Part shown: positions 44,158-58,600 of the stretch, piece after piece
Numbering within the stretch: position 1 is the stretch's first letter
Layout of the letters: each line of letters starts with the position of its first letter
From: Calamus simplicifolius
Lineage: Eukaryota > Streptophyta > Magnoliopsida > Arecales > Arecaceae
Assembly: GCA_900491605.1 (NCBI GenBank)
Contig: UESW01004078.1
Coordinates: 1,102,098-1,166,097 of the forward strand
DNA length: 64,000 nucleotides
Direction: 5' to 3'
Notes under the pieces: generated by a model
The model's input: only the letters and a program-made list of their open reading frames with translations
Database searches by the model: none
What the model was told of the DNA's origin: nothing
Made by a program: the position numbers and the translations under genes

Positions 44158-47100
44158 TCAGTGAACTCCCTCTGAGGGACTAACCCTTTTCTGTAACCAA
44201 TTATTAAGTGATTCCTTTGTGACCCTTAACACTCCTAAATTCCGTGGTCTTCTAGCCAGATATTTAGTCTCCTCAATTGTTTGGAAAGCTTGGGAGTTGC
44301 TTGAATCAGATGAACAAGAAGAATGATTCATATATACAGCCCCCACATCTCCAGCCCTGACAACAAGGCCCAATTCATCTCGGAGAACATTAATAACAGC
44401 TTTCTGTACCTCGAACTCCTGCCTGACAGGACCAGTTCCAAATTTCCCAACCCCAGATATGATGACCGCATCATTTTGAATAACTTTTCCTGTAACAGAA
44501 ATATGCATGTCAGCATTGGAGAACCAAAGTCTTGGATGTAATGATAAGTGAGATCTTTCAAACAAGCATCCCCCACCCAATAATTGACAAAACATTCATT
44601 GGACTTGCACCCTACAATACCAGTGTGCTCAGATGAAGCAGTATGAAAGCCATACAATATCAGTGTACTCAGATGAAGCAGTAGGACAGCCAAGTGATAC
44701 TCCAGTACTTGACAGCTTGGCAAGCTAAACTCAACTATTGTAGTAGCAAATTAAATTCAAATTCTTCGTAACACCCAGAATCATTTTGCGCAAATTAATA
44801 TGGAACCGAATAAGGGCTAGCATACAGGGTTTCTCATTTGAACAATTTTAGCACAAGCTTGGACTGACCATAGCTAGGAGATGTTGACCCAGTAAAACAG
44901 ATTTAGTGGTGGAAGCTTGCTTTGAAAGTTCTTCAGACTTTTGGCACGACGGAAGCTTCACCATTTTGTTTCAAACTAATTATGAAGTTTATATTATAAT
45001 TTTGGTGAAAACAAAAAGATTTAAGTGTGGCGATAAGAATTTCCATTGAGACATTCCAAGAGATACGTGTGCAGGCACCTGCTATATCATTCTTACCTAG
45101 CTGATAGCTCTCTTTGATCATCCGCAGAACTGAAAGAACAACGATCCGAGCTTCAACCTATCAATATGTAGTGGAAGAATCTTAGAGTAGATTGCATAAA
45201 CATGTCATTGTAATAATGTAATCAATTAAGGTACAACTAAAATGCAAAAACATGAGAAAGCCAGCACGTCAAAGAACCTGAAAAAAAGTAAAGGAAAGAA
45301 ATAAAGAAAAAGAAAAAGCCTGAGGTACACAAATAATTGCCCCTTTACACATCTCTGCGCATGATCAATAGTGAATGATGGATTCACACCATTGGTGCAT
45401 CAGACCTACTCTGCTTCTGGTGGAGATAAGGCTCTATGTACCCTTCCTAAATGCTATGATTTGTTTTTAAGGACAAAAAGGAAGAGTGAAAATCTCCATA
45501 ATCCCCTACCTAGAGAAAAATGAATGGGAAGATAAAACTATGCAACAAATACCAATTGACATTTGGTTTCAGTACTTACAGACTTAAATTTGATGATTAA
45601 ATTCTTGCAGGCACTGTATCCATGCAAGACCTCCTGGTCTTGTATCACGATTGGTAAATGTTGTCTCCATTTCCAATCCAAACCTTGGGAGTAACCACTC
45701 AATTTTTTCTAATTTCTGCTCAGATGACACCAAGACAATTCCTTTTTAGAAGCATCAATGAAACTCAGACTCTAGCCATATGTGGTATTTCTGTAATTTA
45801 GTTCAATAAGTGTATGGCACATTATCCTTATAATTTACATATAATAATTAGAAGTACCTTTGTAAGCCCACGAATATCAATAGCTTGGTTGTCACCAACA
45901 TCCTTTTGCAAGTGTGTTGCTACTTTTTCAAGAAGTAGACTGCAAGGTTTGCCTCCATCAGTGTTGTCAAAAGAATAGTCCATATCGAGTGGACCCTCAT
46001 TTTGATTGGTGTTGCATAATATTCCTTCACACCACTCCTCAATTAATTCCTTAAGATAATAATCATTGGAACTGTACCTGCAATAGAGAGGATTATTATA
46101 TAAGCTCAAGGAAAAAAATTTCCCTTGTGCTTACAAATATGAACTTTGAATTACATTCAACATGTGTCTTTAAGCAGTATACATTAATTTAAAAAAAGAA
46201 TAAGAACTGCTCAGCAACAATGAGCTTTGCCTTATGGAAGCAGTATAATGTGACCAATCAAAGCAATGAGATGAAGCTGGATTCTTCCTTCGGCTTATTT
46301 TCATCTCATACGTATCCCAGTAGTTTGAGTTGCTAAGTAGTTGAGGCAAGTTTCTTCTCATCTTTTTTTTTTTTTTTGTTGCAGTTGTTTGGGATCCTAC
46401 TTTGAGTAGGATCATGTGCAGGCATAGATACAGTAAGACAACTCTAATCGAAACTAGGGTTTTGGAGATGTTTGTCTTTATAGGCAGGGCTCTATGAGAT
46501 TCACTTTTTCCCCCTTTTTTTAAATCAGAGTCCTTTTACTGAAGGTATAATCGGCTTATTTTAAGTCACCACAGGGTTCTTACATCTTGCTTAAAAAGAA
46601 GGCTTTTCTTTTATATGGAGCTCTTACTGGTCCCTATAGGACAAGGAGAACTTTCTTTCTATGTTGTACTCCTAAACTCAAAAGGAAAACATATGTATGT
46701 GATAAACCCCAGAGAAATGCACTTAACACTAATGATAAGGCAATGTTTTATCTTTGTAGTGTGATTCCCTGATTAGCATGTGTCACTCTTTCAACCTCAA
46801 ATGTCAATGCCTAGGTAATTTGATAGTATGATGCCTACCTAACCCAATTCGTAAACTTTCTTGTTGTTTCTTAAACTTAGTGCCTTTTCTTTTACCATCT
46901 TAAATAATAACTTCTTGTGACCCCCTAATTTTTTAATATTAACCTCTCTTATGCCTCTTTGCATCATTCTTTTGTCTTTTTATGAACCTTCTTAGTTTAT
47001 CCCTCGCAAAGTTTCGAATCCTCCATAAATTTGCTGTCATGGTAGATATCATAATCCTTTCAGGCACACCACTGTCACTCCTGTTGCCATCCTCTCTAAT

Positions 47101-49637
47101 TCAATTTCATATGAATTTTACTCAATCATTCAAGAAATCACTTAGTATCCATATCATAAAACTTTTAGGCACATCACTAGTAGTTTCCCTCATCCCCTAG
47201 AAGACCAAGAAGCAGGACATCACTTAAAAGTTGACCAATGCATTGTTCAACAGTTCCTAGGTGGCTTGATTTTGACACATTCTACTGACTTGGACTCTTT
47301 TATCACTCTAGACCCCTGCATCGTGACAAGTAATTTCAATTAACCACAGAACATTTGTCATCCATGAGAATACCCAGGATACAGATTTCATTCATCATTC
47401 ATTTGTCATTGATACGTACTCCACTAAACTTCTTTAAAGAAGGAATTGCAAAAACAGTTCCTAGAAGACCAAGAAGGGTCTTTTTTTTTCCCAAAATACC
47501 AAACACTCAGGGCTTATGAATATAGATGGATGAATGGATGGATGTTGACCGGATATCTAGTCAAATTCAATCAACCCTAACCAGACAGTGGGGCTTGACA
47601 CTGATGTTTAAGCCCTTGGATATGATCTACTTCTAAATTACTTATAGTAAGATACACTAAGTACACACCAATACTAGGTAGTGCGGCGTATCATGTATAA
47701 AATACTTAAAAACTAAAAATCATTTATTTTGGAGCTCTTTTGCCTATGTATCAAGTCAGCAAAAAAATGAAACAAAGCAATATAGCTGTCAAGAAAAATA
47801 ACAGCATAGAATAAAACTAGTGAACAAAAGAAATGATGCTCCATAAATCTTAAAATGTTTTGTGCTTGTACAATTCTATTTTCATATAACTAAACAAAGA
47901 AGGTGTCCCACGGTCGGTGGTACCAAAAATCAATGCCATCTCAACCAACTCTCAGTATGGTATTGTCACGCCCCAGACCCAATATTGGATCTAGGGGTGG
48001 CAACCCACCGCATGCCTGGCATGCAAGGCGTCCCGAAATATAACATTTAATACAAGAAGGGGTAATAATATATATCATCCAATTTAAATGGTTCTTAATA
48101 CAAACCATAATCATATGTTTTAGGCTACATGCCAAAATACATAACTCAATGGGGTTACAACAAAGTACTGGATCTAAGTCACTCTGATAGCTGCCAACTA
48201 CCCCATATCCCCATCTTCAGTTCTGTGGCTCTGAAAAACATTGTGAGATTTAAATGAGCTCACACTCAATAAGTAAGCCAACTATAATGTAATTAATCAC
48301 TTCATGCTTTTATAAACTAAATTTTTCCACAATAAACATCTGCCAAGCTCCATATTTCAGATACATTTACCATGTTATCAAAACATGCATCATATGCTCA
48401 AAATAATTTTGGAAGCAATTGCTATATAGTATATCAAGAATATACAATTTCAGGATAAAACCACTGTAACTGTAAATAGCATGTAAAAATGTATTTTTAT
48501 ACCAATGTCCCACGGCCACACACTATGTACACAGAACACCCCCTCGGGTGTAACACCCCCTTCGGGTGTATCCTCCTAAATATCCCCTAGGAGTCAGGGT
48601 CCTGGAACCAGTGTCATGCACTCACATCCTGCCATATCCGGCTACAACACACCCCAAGAGTGTGTTCTCCATATACCCCCTATGGAGATGGGTCCCGGTG
48701 CCATGTGGCATAATATTGCCATATCCTGTCACAGCACACCTCCTGGTGTGTGTTCTCCATATACCCCCTATGGAGTTGGGTCCCGGTGCCAAGTGAGTCA
48801 TGCAACATATCACATCATATATCATAGCGGACCATAGTGGGACATATCATCATATACACAAAGTATCATTTGCACATAATAGCATGTATCGTTGCAAAAA
48901 TGCAATCCATATACTTTTCATAAACAACATGTCAATACACATGTATATTATAAAACCTTTAACAATTTCAAAGTCATGCCAATTGATCAGTTGTCCACAT
49001 AGATACCAAATTATTTATAAAATATAATAAATAATAAACTAATCATAGCAAAGGCTCATTTACAAATAATAATACCAATCCATTTTTTTATTTTTCAAAT
49101 AATGCAATATATAATATAGCATTTAAATACATAATTTTTATATTTTAATAATTTATGAAAATTATGATAAATGACTTACTTACCTCCTGGCGCTAATCCA
49201 AAGATGTAATTCGGCTATTTAAGCACTGGGTACCTACAGCATCAATTTCCCAATTTTTAGTCCCCAAAAGTAGCATATCAAAATAGCTTTTAGCTCTACC
49301 CAGTTTAATCCCGGGGCCAACTTGGGGCTTGAATATCTCCAATACATAAGCCCAAATGGAAAATAAAAATACCCCAGAAACTAGAATCAACACTGATCGG
49401 GGCATATTTTTATTTTTCCATTTTTGACCAAATACGGGTCCAAATCGCGGCCCAAAAATGGCTCGTGAGGGCCCAACAGGGCCCAAATCCCAAACGGCCC
49501 GGCCCGACTCCTCCCCGCCTCCCCTGTTTCACCCGAAACAGGGGAAGATTGTGCCGGCGGCCAGGGCCGCCGCCGGCCACTCCCCGGGGGGCCCGGCCGA
49601 CGACCGGCCCGGAGCCGGCCGCCGCGGCCGAGCTCCT

Positions 49638-49672
<35 letters not shown>

Positions 49673-52600
49673 CTCCGTGGCTTCACCTGCCGGTGGCACG
49701 GCCGGCCACCATGGCCGGACCTCCACCGGACGCTGTCCCGAGGCCGGTGGCCCGAGCCGGCGGGCACTCCGCCGGGCCCGAACCAAGCCGCGGAGCGGCT
49801 TGGTTCCAAAAGAAGGGAGGGCCGCCCGGCGCCCTCCAGCGCCTTTCTCGGCCGCCTCGAGCGGCCGGACTCCACCTCTCCCCCTCCTCCGGCCGCCTCG
49901 AGCGGCCGGGCATGTAACGGGAGAAATTCCTCCCGTTCTCCATCTCCCTGCCACTCACTGTCACACGCTGTGAGGAAGAGGGGGGGAAGAATTACCTGGG
50001 TGGCTGATGGTGATGGTGGAGGGAAGGCTCCCTCCTCCCTCCCCATTTATAGAGGCGAGGGGAGGACCAGCCCTCCCTGTGCTCATGTGAAGAGGGGAGC
50101 CAACGCGCCCCCCTTCCTTGACCGATGGAGTTGGGTGCCGCCCACGTGTGGTACGGCCGCGCGCCTCCCCCTCCGTCCAAGATGACGGATCCTGACATGG
50201 TGAGGATCCGAGAACAGGGCTCACATTCTCCCCTTATAAAAATTTCGGCCTCGAAATTGATGTACTTTATATAACATTTAGAATCCAAAGCTTGATCATA
50301 AGAATAATTATTTTTTCATTTACATATACTAAGATACAAATAGGTATGGATATTTCTTTTTCACTTCCTCCTCCAGCTCCCAAGTAGCTTCCCTCTCAGA
50401 ATGGTTACTCCACTGAACCTTGACATAGGGAATGCTACGCCGTCTTAAGACTTGGTCCTTGCGGTCCACAATACGCACAGGATGCTCTTCATATGTCAGA
50501 TCATTCCTTAACTGCATGGCTCAAACTGTATCACATGGCTGGGGTCAGAAATGTACTTTCTCAACATAGATACATGAAATACATTGTGTACCCCAGAGAG
50601 CACGGAGGTAATGCCAGGCTATAAGCCACCTCCCCTACTTTACTCAGAATCTCAAATGGCCCAATGTATCGTGGACTCAATTTACCTTTAATCCCAAATC
50701 TCATCACATTTTTGGTTGGTGATATCTTCAGAAAGACATGGTCTCCAACCTGAAATTCTAGCTCCCTTCTTCTCACATCAGCATAGCTCTTCTGTCGGCT
50801 CTGAGCTGTGCGGAGTCGTTCCTTGATCAACTGCACCTTCTCTACTGTCTGCCGAATCAGTTCAGGGCCCAACAATCTTCTCTCCCCCACATCATCCCAA
50901 CATAAGGGGATCTGCATTTTCTACCATACAAGCCTCAAATGGAGCCATCTGGATACTGGCTTGGTAACTATTATTGTAAGCAAATTCCACTAAAGATAAG
51001 TGGTTGTCCCAAGCACCACCCAAGTCCATCACACAGGCTCGCAACATGTCCTCCAGGGTCTGTATGGTCCTCTCATCTGTCTGAGGATGAAAGGCTGTGC
51101 TGAAGTTCAGTTTGGTCCCCAGAGCTCTATGAAGGCTCTTCCAAAATTGGGACACAAACCTAGTATCCCGATCTGATACAATAGATACGGGAATACCATG
51201 AAGCCTCACAATTTGCTCAATATACATGTTGGCAATCTCTCACTGGAAATCCCAACTGAATGGCAGGAAATGGGCTGACTTCGTCAATCTGTCTACAATG
51301 ACCCACACCGCATCATTGCTCCTAGGGGTCTTAGGCAGACCAGTCACGAAGTCCATAGTGATCTTCTCCCATTTCCACTGTGGAATCATCAGAGATTGAA
51401 GAGGTCCCGCAGGCCTTTGATGCTCAGCCTTCACTTGCTGACATACTAAACATTTGGCCACATACTGAGCAATCTCTCTTTTCATTCCCTTCCACCAAAA
51501 ATTTTCTTTTAGGTCTCTGTACATCTTGGTGCCTCCTGGGTGCACTGTATAGGGAGAGTAGTGGGCCTCCCTCAGAATTTCTGCTCTTAGTTCCACCGCA
51601 TTTGGCACACAGAGCCTGCCATCAAATCTCAGGGATCCATCCTCCATTATAGCAAATTCATTTTGAACCCCTGACTTCACAGCTTCTTTAATCTTTTGCA
51701 GGTCCAAGTCTTCTTTCTGGGAGGACTTGATCCTGTCATTCAGAGTGGGTTGGAGTACAAGTGCTGCTACAAGCCCATCGGACCGCTGTACTCGCAATCC
51801 AACCTCCAACTTCTCAAGGTCCCTCTGGATGTGAGGCTGAGAAGTGATCATAGAAGCTAACTCCGAGGAGGACTTCCTACTCAAGGCATCAGCTACCACA
51901 TTGGCCTTCCCTGGATGATAGTGCAGGTTCAGGTCATAATCTTTTAGTAGCTCCATCCACCTCCTCTGTCTCAAATTTAACTCCTTCTGAGTGAAGATGT
52001 ATTTCAGACTTTTGTGGTCTGTATACACATCACATGTCTCTCCATACAGATAATGCCGCCAAATCTTCAAGGCAAAAATCACGGCGGCCAACTCCAGGTC
52101 ATGGGTAGGATAATTTTGCTCGTATGGCTTTAGCTGCCTGGAGGCATAGGCTATCACCTTCTCATTTTGCATCAGAACACATCCCAATCCCTTCCGAGAA
52201 GCATCCGTGAATAGGGTGAATCCTCCAGATCCTGACGGAAGGGTAAGGACGGGGGCTGATACTAGGCGTTGCTTCAGCTCCTGAAAACTTCTCTCACACT
52301 CCTCAGTCCAGTCAAACTTCGCTTGCTTTTGGGTCAAGCGAGTCAGGGGTAGAGCAATGCGAGAGAAGCCTTCCACAAATCTGCGATAATATCCAGCCAG
52401 CCCCACGAAACTTCTTACTTCAGACACATTGGAAGGCCTACACCAGTTAACAACTGCCTCAATCTTCTTTGGGTCCACAGATATGCCATCTTTAGATATT
52501 ATATGACCCAAGAATGATACTTGGCTCAACCAGAAGTCACACTTCTGCAACTTGGCATAAAGCTTTTTCTCCCGAAGAGTTTGCAGAACAATCTTCAGGT

Positions 52601-55600
52601 GGTCCACATGCTCCTCCTGGCTTTTAGAATACACCAGGATGTCATCAATGAACACCACCACAAACTGGTCCAAGTATGGCTTAAAGATTCTGTTCATCAA
52701 GTCCATGAATGCTGCCGGGCATTAGTCAACCCAAACGGCATCACCAAGAACTCGTAGTGGCCATACCTAGTCCTGAATGCTGTCTTAAGCACATCCCAGC
52801 CTTGACCTTGAGTTGATGGTATCCTGACCGAAGATCAATCTTCGAGAATACCCGAGCTCCTTGGAGTTGATCAAATAGATCATCAATCCTTGGCAGAGGA
52901 TACTTGTTCCGCACTGTTACCCTATTGATTTCTCGGTAATCAATGCAGAGCCGAAGACTTCCATCTTTCTTTTTGACAAATAATACTGGAGCACCCCAAG
53001 GAGATACACTAGGTCTGATAAATCCCCGGTCAAGGAGCTCCTGCAATTGGCTCTTCAACTCTTTTAGCTCAGCTGGGGCCATACGGTACGGGGCCTTGGA
53101 TATAGGTCCAGTGCCAGGGGCCAAATCAATAGTGAACTCAACCTCCCGATCTGGGGGTAATTCGGTCAAATCATCTGGGAATACATCAGGAAATTCCCGA
53201 GCCACTGGAATATCCTCCAACTTGACCTCATCTTGCTGAAGGTCTTTGACCACAGCAAGAAACCCTTGGCCACCTTCTTCAAATACTTTGCGGCCTGTAG
53301 TGCTGACACGAACACCGAGGCCAGATGCTCCTGACTTCCAGTAAAACTGAATTCAGGTTGATTAGGAATTTTGAAGATCACCATCTTCCTGAAACAGTCT
53401 ACTGAAGCATGATAGGAGGCCAACCAGTCCATCCCAAGGATAACATCAAAGGATTTTAGTGGGAGGACGATTAGATCGGCCTTCAATCTCCTATCCCCCA
53501 TGTTAATCAGGCAAGATCTGCATACTGAGTCTACCCTCATAACATCACCATTTGGGAGAGCAATGCAACTCTTGCTCTAGGGAACGGGTGTCAAAGATTC
53601 ATCCTTGGCGAGATATGTGCTAGATACAAATGAATGCGTGGCACCCGGATCTACTAAGAATTGAGCATAAGCATTGCCTACTTTAATTATACCTGGTCAC
53701 AAAGTTTAGTTTGTCTTAGATGTCATGAGGTTTAACAATATTCATGATCAATGCATCCCATTGCATATGAATGAAACAATCTTAAACGAGTACTTAAGTA
53801 ACAGGCGTACCTGTCACAACGGAGTTGGAAGCGGCAGCATCCTGTGTGTGAGAGTAAAGACCCTTCCCTGGGTCCTAGGCTGCTGCTGCTGGCCTCTACC
53901 TGATCCGAAGGAGGCTGCTGATCCCTCCGAAGGGGACAAGTGGCCATCTTGTGACCCACCTGCCCACATATGAAGCAGGCACCAATCGTCCCGCGGCACC
54001 ACTTGCCTGGGTGGGAGTTTCCGCATTGAGGGCAACGAGTTTCCGTACTCTTCGGTCCTGAGGGGGCCTGATAAGGACCTTTCTTCTTGGCCTGACCTGA
54101 AGACTGGCCAGAAGGAGACCCCTTCTTCTTCCTCTGTTGCTGCTCCCACTGCTTATGGACCACACCATATCCCTCTCAATCACCAGGGCCTTGTTCACCA
54201 CAGCACTGAATGTGGAGAGTTCAAAGGCATTGACTGCTTGCATCAGTCTAGGCCTCAGTCCCTCGGTGAACTTGATGATCTTGGCTCTCTCAGTGGCCAC
54301 TATGTCTGGAGCAAACCGAGCCAACCGGGTAAACTCGGCTTCATACTGCGCCACAGAGAGATTTCCTTGCTCCAGTTTGACAAACTCCGACTGCATCTGT
54401 CTCTGCACACTATTGGGGAAGTATTTGTCATAGAAGACTTCTTAAACTCTCCCCAGGAAATAGCCCGTCCATCCATTCGCTGCTCCACAAGTAGCCACCA
54501 ATCATATGCCTCCCCTGAAGGAGGTAGGTAGCGAATCTGATTCGCTCCTCCTCTTGGCTACCATGAGCTGCAAAGGCTTTCTCCATCTCCCTCATCCATT
54601 TTTCAGCATCGGCAGGGTTAGTAGATCCACAAAAGGAGCAGGGGCCAAGCTCTTGAACTCAGCAAAGCTCCGGCCCCCTCCCCCAGGGCTGAGATGGAGC
54701 CGACTGAGCAGGCTGCGGGCGGGAGAGGCAGGCCGAGCAGGCTGGATTTGCTGAATCTGTTGCTGCATGGCTTGCATAGCCTGCAACATTCCTGCGAGAG
54801 CCTGAAGCAACTGGGCCTGAAATTGTGTTGATCATTGTCAGCCAATTAATGGAACCAGAGCCTCCAGAAGCTTGCTGGCCTCCCTGCTGGCCAGAGTCAC
54901 CAGCCTGGGAGTTCCCAATAGGCCGCAGACTCCTAGTGCGACGTGGCATTCTTAACTCCTGCCAGGGTTAGGTTCCAGTCAATATCCTTGTAAACCACAA
55001 ATTTCAGGCTTCAAAATATATTACTTGAAATTTTAATAAAGTTATCACCCTCCCAATGTATCCTAATGTTCTGCCTAGTGTCATCTGTGTTTGTCCCTAA
55101 GGTCAAACCTAGGCTCTGATACCACAAAAGCTGTCACGCCCCAGACCCAATATTGGATCTAGGGGTGGCAACCCGCCGCATGCCGGGCATGCAAGGCATC
55201 CTTAACAAGAGGGGTAATAATATATATCATCCAATTTAAATGTTCTTAATACAAACCATAATTATGTTTTAGGCTACATGCCAAAATACATAATTCAATG
55301 GGGTTACAACAAAGTATTGGATCTAAGTCACTCTGATAGCTGCTCCAACTACCCCATATCCCATCTTCAGTTCTGTGGCTCTGAAAAACATTGTGAGATT
55401 TAAATGAGCTCACACTCAATAAGTAAGCCAACTATAATATAATGTAATTACTTCATGCTTTTATCAACTCAAATTTTCCATAATAAACATCTGCCAAGCT
55501 TCCATGTTTCAATACATTTTACCATGTTATCAAAACATGCATCATATGCTCAAAATAATTTTGGAAGCAATTGCTATATATATTTCAAGAATATACAATT

Positions 55601-58600
55601 TCAGGATAAAACCATTGTACCACTGTAAATAGCATGTAAAAATATTTTTATACCAATGTCCCACGGCCACACACTATGTACAGAACACCCCCCTCGGTGT
55701 AACACCCCCTCGGGTGTATCCTCCATAAATATCCCCTAGGAGTCAGGGTCCTGGAACCAGCATCATGAACTCACATCCTGCATATCCGCTACAACACCTA
55801 AAAGTGTGTGTTCTCCATATACCCCCTATGGAGATGGGTCCTGGTGCCATGTGGCATAATATTGCCATATCCTGTCACAGCACACCTCCTGGGTGTGTGT
55901 TCTCCATATACCCCCTATGGAGTGGGTCCGGTGCCAAGTGAGTCATGCAACATATCACATCATATCATATCATAGCGGACCATGTGGGACATATTATCGT
56001 ATACACAAAGTATCATTTTCATGTTACATTTGCCAGCATGTATCGTTGCAAAAATACAATCCATATACTTTTCATAATTACAGTGATTTAAACATGTCAA
56101 ACACACATGTATATTATAAAACTTTAACAATTTCAAAGTCATGCCAATTGATCAGTTATCCACATAGATACCAAATTATTTGCAAAATATAATAAATAAT
56201 AAACTAATCATAGTAAATGCTCATTTGCAAATAAAATACCAATCCATTTTTTTATTTTTCAAATAATGCAATATATATCAATATAGCATTTAAATACATA
56301 ATTTTTATATTTTAATAATTTATGAAAATTATGATAAATGGCTTACTTACCTCCTGGCGCTAATCCAAAAATGTAATTCGGCTATTTAAGCACTGGGTAC
56401 CTACAGCATCAATTTCCCAATTTTTAGTCCCCAAAATTAGCATATTAAAATAGCTTTTAACTCTACCCAGTTTAATCCCGGGGCCAACTTGGGGCTTGAA
56501 TATCTCCCAATATATAAGCCCAAATGAAAAAATAAAATACCCCAAGAACTAGATCAACACTGATCGGGGCATATTTTTATTTTTTCATTTTCGATCCAAT
56601 ACGGGGTCCAAATCGCGGCCCAAAAATTGCTCGTAAGCCGGCCCAATAGGGCCCAAATCCCAAACAGCCCGGCCCGTGACTCCTCTTCTCCCCGCCTCCC
56701 CTGTTTCACCCGAAACAGGGGAGATTGGTGCCGGCGGCCAGGAGCCGGCCGCCGCCGCGGCTAAGCTCCTCCCCTTCTCTCTCTCCCTCAATCTCTCTCT
56801 CTCTCTCGTGGCTTCACCCGTGCCGGTGGCATGGCCGGCCACCATGGCCGGCCGGACCTCCATCAGACGCTGTCCCGGCGCTGGTGGAGGTCGCCGGTCG
56901 CAGCCCAGGCCCGGCGAGCCGGCGGGCACTCCGCCGGGCCCGAACTAAGTCGCAGAGCAGCTTGGTTCCAAAAGAAGGGAGGGCCGCCCAGCGGCCCTCC
57001 AGCGCCCTTCTCCGGCCGCCCGGCTCCACCTCTCCCCCTCCTCTGGCCGCCTCGAGCGGCCGGGCACAGTAACGGAAGGAATTCCTCCCGTTCTCCATCT
57101 CCCTGCCACTCATTGTCATACGCTGTGATTTCACAGAAGAGGGGGGGGGGAAGAATTACCTGGGTGGCTGATGGTGATCGATGGAGGGAGAAGACTCCCT
57201 CCTCCCTCCCCATTTATAGAGGCGAGGGGAGGACCAGCCCTCCCTTGTGCTCATGTGAAGAGGGGAGCCAATGCGCCCCCCTTCCTTGACCGATGGAGTT
57301 GGAGTGCCGCCCGCGTGCAGTACGGCCGCGGCGCCTCCCTCCCTCCGGTCCAAGATGACGGATCCTCACATGGTGAGGATCCATGGGAGAACATGGGCTC
57401 ACAGTATAGTACAGGTGCAAACCATACCAAATCAGCTTGTACTGCCACCTCCACCATTGTCCAAAAGAGAAAGAGAGAGAGCGAAGGAGGGAAGGAGGAG
57501 AGTGAGAGAGAAGGCCACTGCCATTAAAAAAAGAGAAAGAGAGGGATGTTGCTGATTCAGCCAACCATCGACAATGAGCGATGGACAACCAATGACAAGC
57601 AAAGAGCGAGGTTTAGGGTTTTGTGGGAGAGTATAAAAGGTTCCTCAAAAGGGCAAAGCTAAAGTCTCTTTTTATAATGATGAATCATTTAAAAAATGGG
57701 TTGAACCCAAACCCGATAACCCGATTACCACCTGATAAGCAAACCATTTTTAAAAGATGAACCAACCTAGCTTCTGACCTATATGGTTTAGTTTACCCCG
57801 AATAGACTAGTTCGGATCGATTTACTATACCTTACACCATACAATGCTTCTCCTTTCTTGATAATCTATAGGTCATGAGTTTGGATCGGGATATTACATG
57901 TCTATACATGCACATTGCTATATTGTTGGCACACTATAATCTTGCATAAGTGGTATTAGGAACCTAAACATGTAGTGACCAAATTACATTTGCATGATGT
58001 ACACCTATTGAATGATATGCATTATTGATCCTCATAATCCTAGTTCAACTGAAAAAAACACTTGCAATAAATTAGATGCCATCCTAGAATAAGAATAGAT
58101 AATAACATAAATAAATTTAGAATGACATTATCCTTGTTTGAGAATTTATTTTACTATCATGCACAGCAATACTCTATGTTAATTATTTTATGTTCCTTAA
58201 GTTTTGCCCCCACACCTGGATTGTTGTCACACAACATGTATGAGAAAATTCTATATGACATGGTAAGGCTAAGAATGTTGTAGAAGTCAAAATGTTAAGA
58301 AGTAAAAGAGACCTAAGAAAATGTAATGCTTGTTTCAAAGAATTTACAATGCTGTAGTCAAAAAGGTATATGAAAATATGGAAAATAATGAATGGATAAA
58401 GTTACAAAAGAGACTTGATCAGAATATTATGTGAATATTTACCTAAGGAAACTCTAGCAAAGCAAGGGCAAATGAGGTTTTAAGTGTTGGAAAGGATTTA
58501 CAAAGACCTTTATATAAGGATATAGCCAAGGATTTAGGTCCCAGTGAGATAGGTGGGCCTCCTACCATCTCAAAGTGTCAGAATAAGGCACCAACCCCGA

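Larger units (their letters stand above)
47964..50225 (-). repeat. Chromovirus 3' LTR (left copy)
   Basis: 2262 bp, from TGTCACGCCCCAGACCC to GGGCTCACA on the plus strand. An AT-rich half (about 48050-49190) and a very GC-rich half (about 49440-50225) meet sharply. The putative TATA box (complement of TTTATA at 50046-50051) is only ~175 bp from the LTR start in element orientation. A CT microsatellite occurs at about 49640-49670. Confidence 0.88.
47964..57403 (-). mobile_element. Chromovirus (Tekay/Del lineage Ty3/gypsy), inside the PPR-SMR intron
   Basis: A 9.44 kb element with LTRs 47964-50225 and 55132-57403 and gag, protease, RT, RNase H, integrase and chromodomain on the minus strand, the same direction as the host gene. 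The initiator-Met primer-binding site is beside the right LTR and the PPT beside the left LTR. GTAT flanks both ends (47960-47963 and 57404-57407); the fifth base does not match, so the TSD is partly eroded. The 2.2 kb LTRs and C-terminal chromodomain fit Tekay/Del. In a 120-bp block (49141-49260 against 56308-56430) I count two differences. Gag-pol has several frame breaks, so the copy is defective. Confidence 0.92.

Noticed and set aside
49387..50288. Several 90-220 codon frames on both strands as host genes (also 56585-57588)
   Set aside because: They lie in the GC-rich half of the two chromovirus LTRs, appear in both copies with frame differences, and show no protein-family features.
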